In this document: piece after piece, positions 32,119 to 32,490 of the stretch
Numbering within the stretch: the first letter of the stretch is position 1
Layout of the letters: each line of letters starts with the position of its first letter
NCBI GenBank assembly: GCA_017547655.1
Contig: JAFYPF010000035.1
Location: 1 to 32,490, forward strand
DNA from: Clostridia bacterium
GTDB taxonomy: Bacteria > Bacillota > Clostridia > Oscillospirales > CAG-272
Direction of reading: 5' to 3'
DNA: 32,490 bases
The notes under the pieces: model-generated
What the model saw: the letters and a program-made list of their open reading frames with translations, nothing else
What the model was told of the DNA's origin: nothing
Database searches by the model: none
Made by a program: the position numbers and the translations under genes

Positions 32119-32490
<372 letters not shown>

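Overview
The window looks like a chromosomal segment of a spore-forming member of the Clostridia, probably an uncultured gut or rumen lineage of the Oscillospirales type. This is inferred from four things: moderately low G+C by eye; strong AGGAGG-type ribosome binding sites and consensus -35/-10 promoters; the Firmicutes gene order yicC-remA-gmk-rpoZ-priA-def-fmt-(yugP)-rsmB; and two sporulation markers, a SleB-like cortex hydrolase and a 25-residue SpoVM-like peptide gene. A dockerin-bearing transglutaminase also fits a fibre-associated anaerobe. No rRNA, tRNA, CRISPR array, prophage or intact insertion sequence was seen.

Layout. 1-98 is the start of a SAM methyltransferase, preceded on its own strand by a region of palindromic repeats (about 105-473). 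474-3920 is an acyl-CoA cluster: a CaiB/BaiF-type CoA transferase and an SDR dehydrogenase run leftward, a thiolase runs rightward, and near-consensus back-to-back promoters lie between them. 4021-7645 is a leftward operon of a membrane-anchored unknown protein, a NAGPA-type phosphodiester glycosidase and a metallo-beta-lactamase-fold hydrolase. 7866-9452 is the secreted transglutaminase-dockerin protein. 9453-10019 holds a decayed electron-transfer-flavoprotein alpha gene. 10020-11674 has a sugar epimerase-like TIM barrel, a short DtxR-type regulator and an acidic Cys-rich membrane peptide. 11844-13085 is glyA with its own promoter and terminator.

13189-19766 is a long, tightly packed leftward operon (many 1-4 bp overlaps): DUF1934 protein, holA, a toprim RNase M5-like protein, GtrA, purine nucleoside phosphorylase, rnhA, mnmA, a 60-residue protein, a zeta-toxin-like P-loop protein and a radical SAM protein. 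A single consensus promoter sits at its head. 19956-20609 is sleB-like. Facing it, 20689-20944 encodes two very small proteins, a 52-residue membrane peptide and a SpoVM-like peptide, behind a promoter resembling those read by mother-cell sporulation sigma factors. 21052-23629 is a second leftward operon (PhoU-like DUF47 protein, DUF5685 protein, J-domain/TPR protein with a Cys-rich tail, membrane protein).

23871-32020 is the rightward housekeeping operon yicC to rsmB. It covers RNA metabolism, the biofilm/matrix regulator family RemA, GMP kinase, RNA polymerase omega, replication restart, N-terminal formylation and deformylation, a membrane protease and 16S rRNA methylation. It ends at a bidirectional terminator shared with the 3' end of gapA on the other strand. 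The most useful non-obvious items are the unannotatably small spoVM-like gene with its partner and promoter, the etfA remnant with an identifiable deletion and frameshift, the zeta-like two-gene module inside a housekeeping operon, and the intergenic palindromic repeats.
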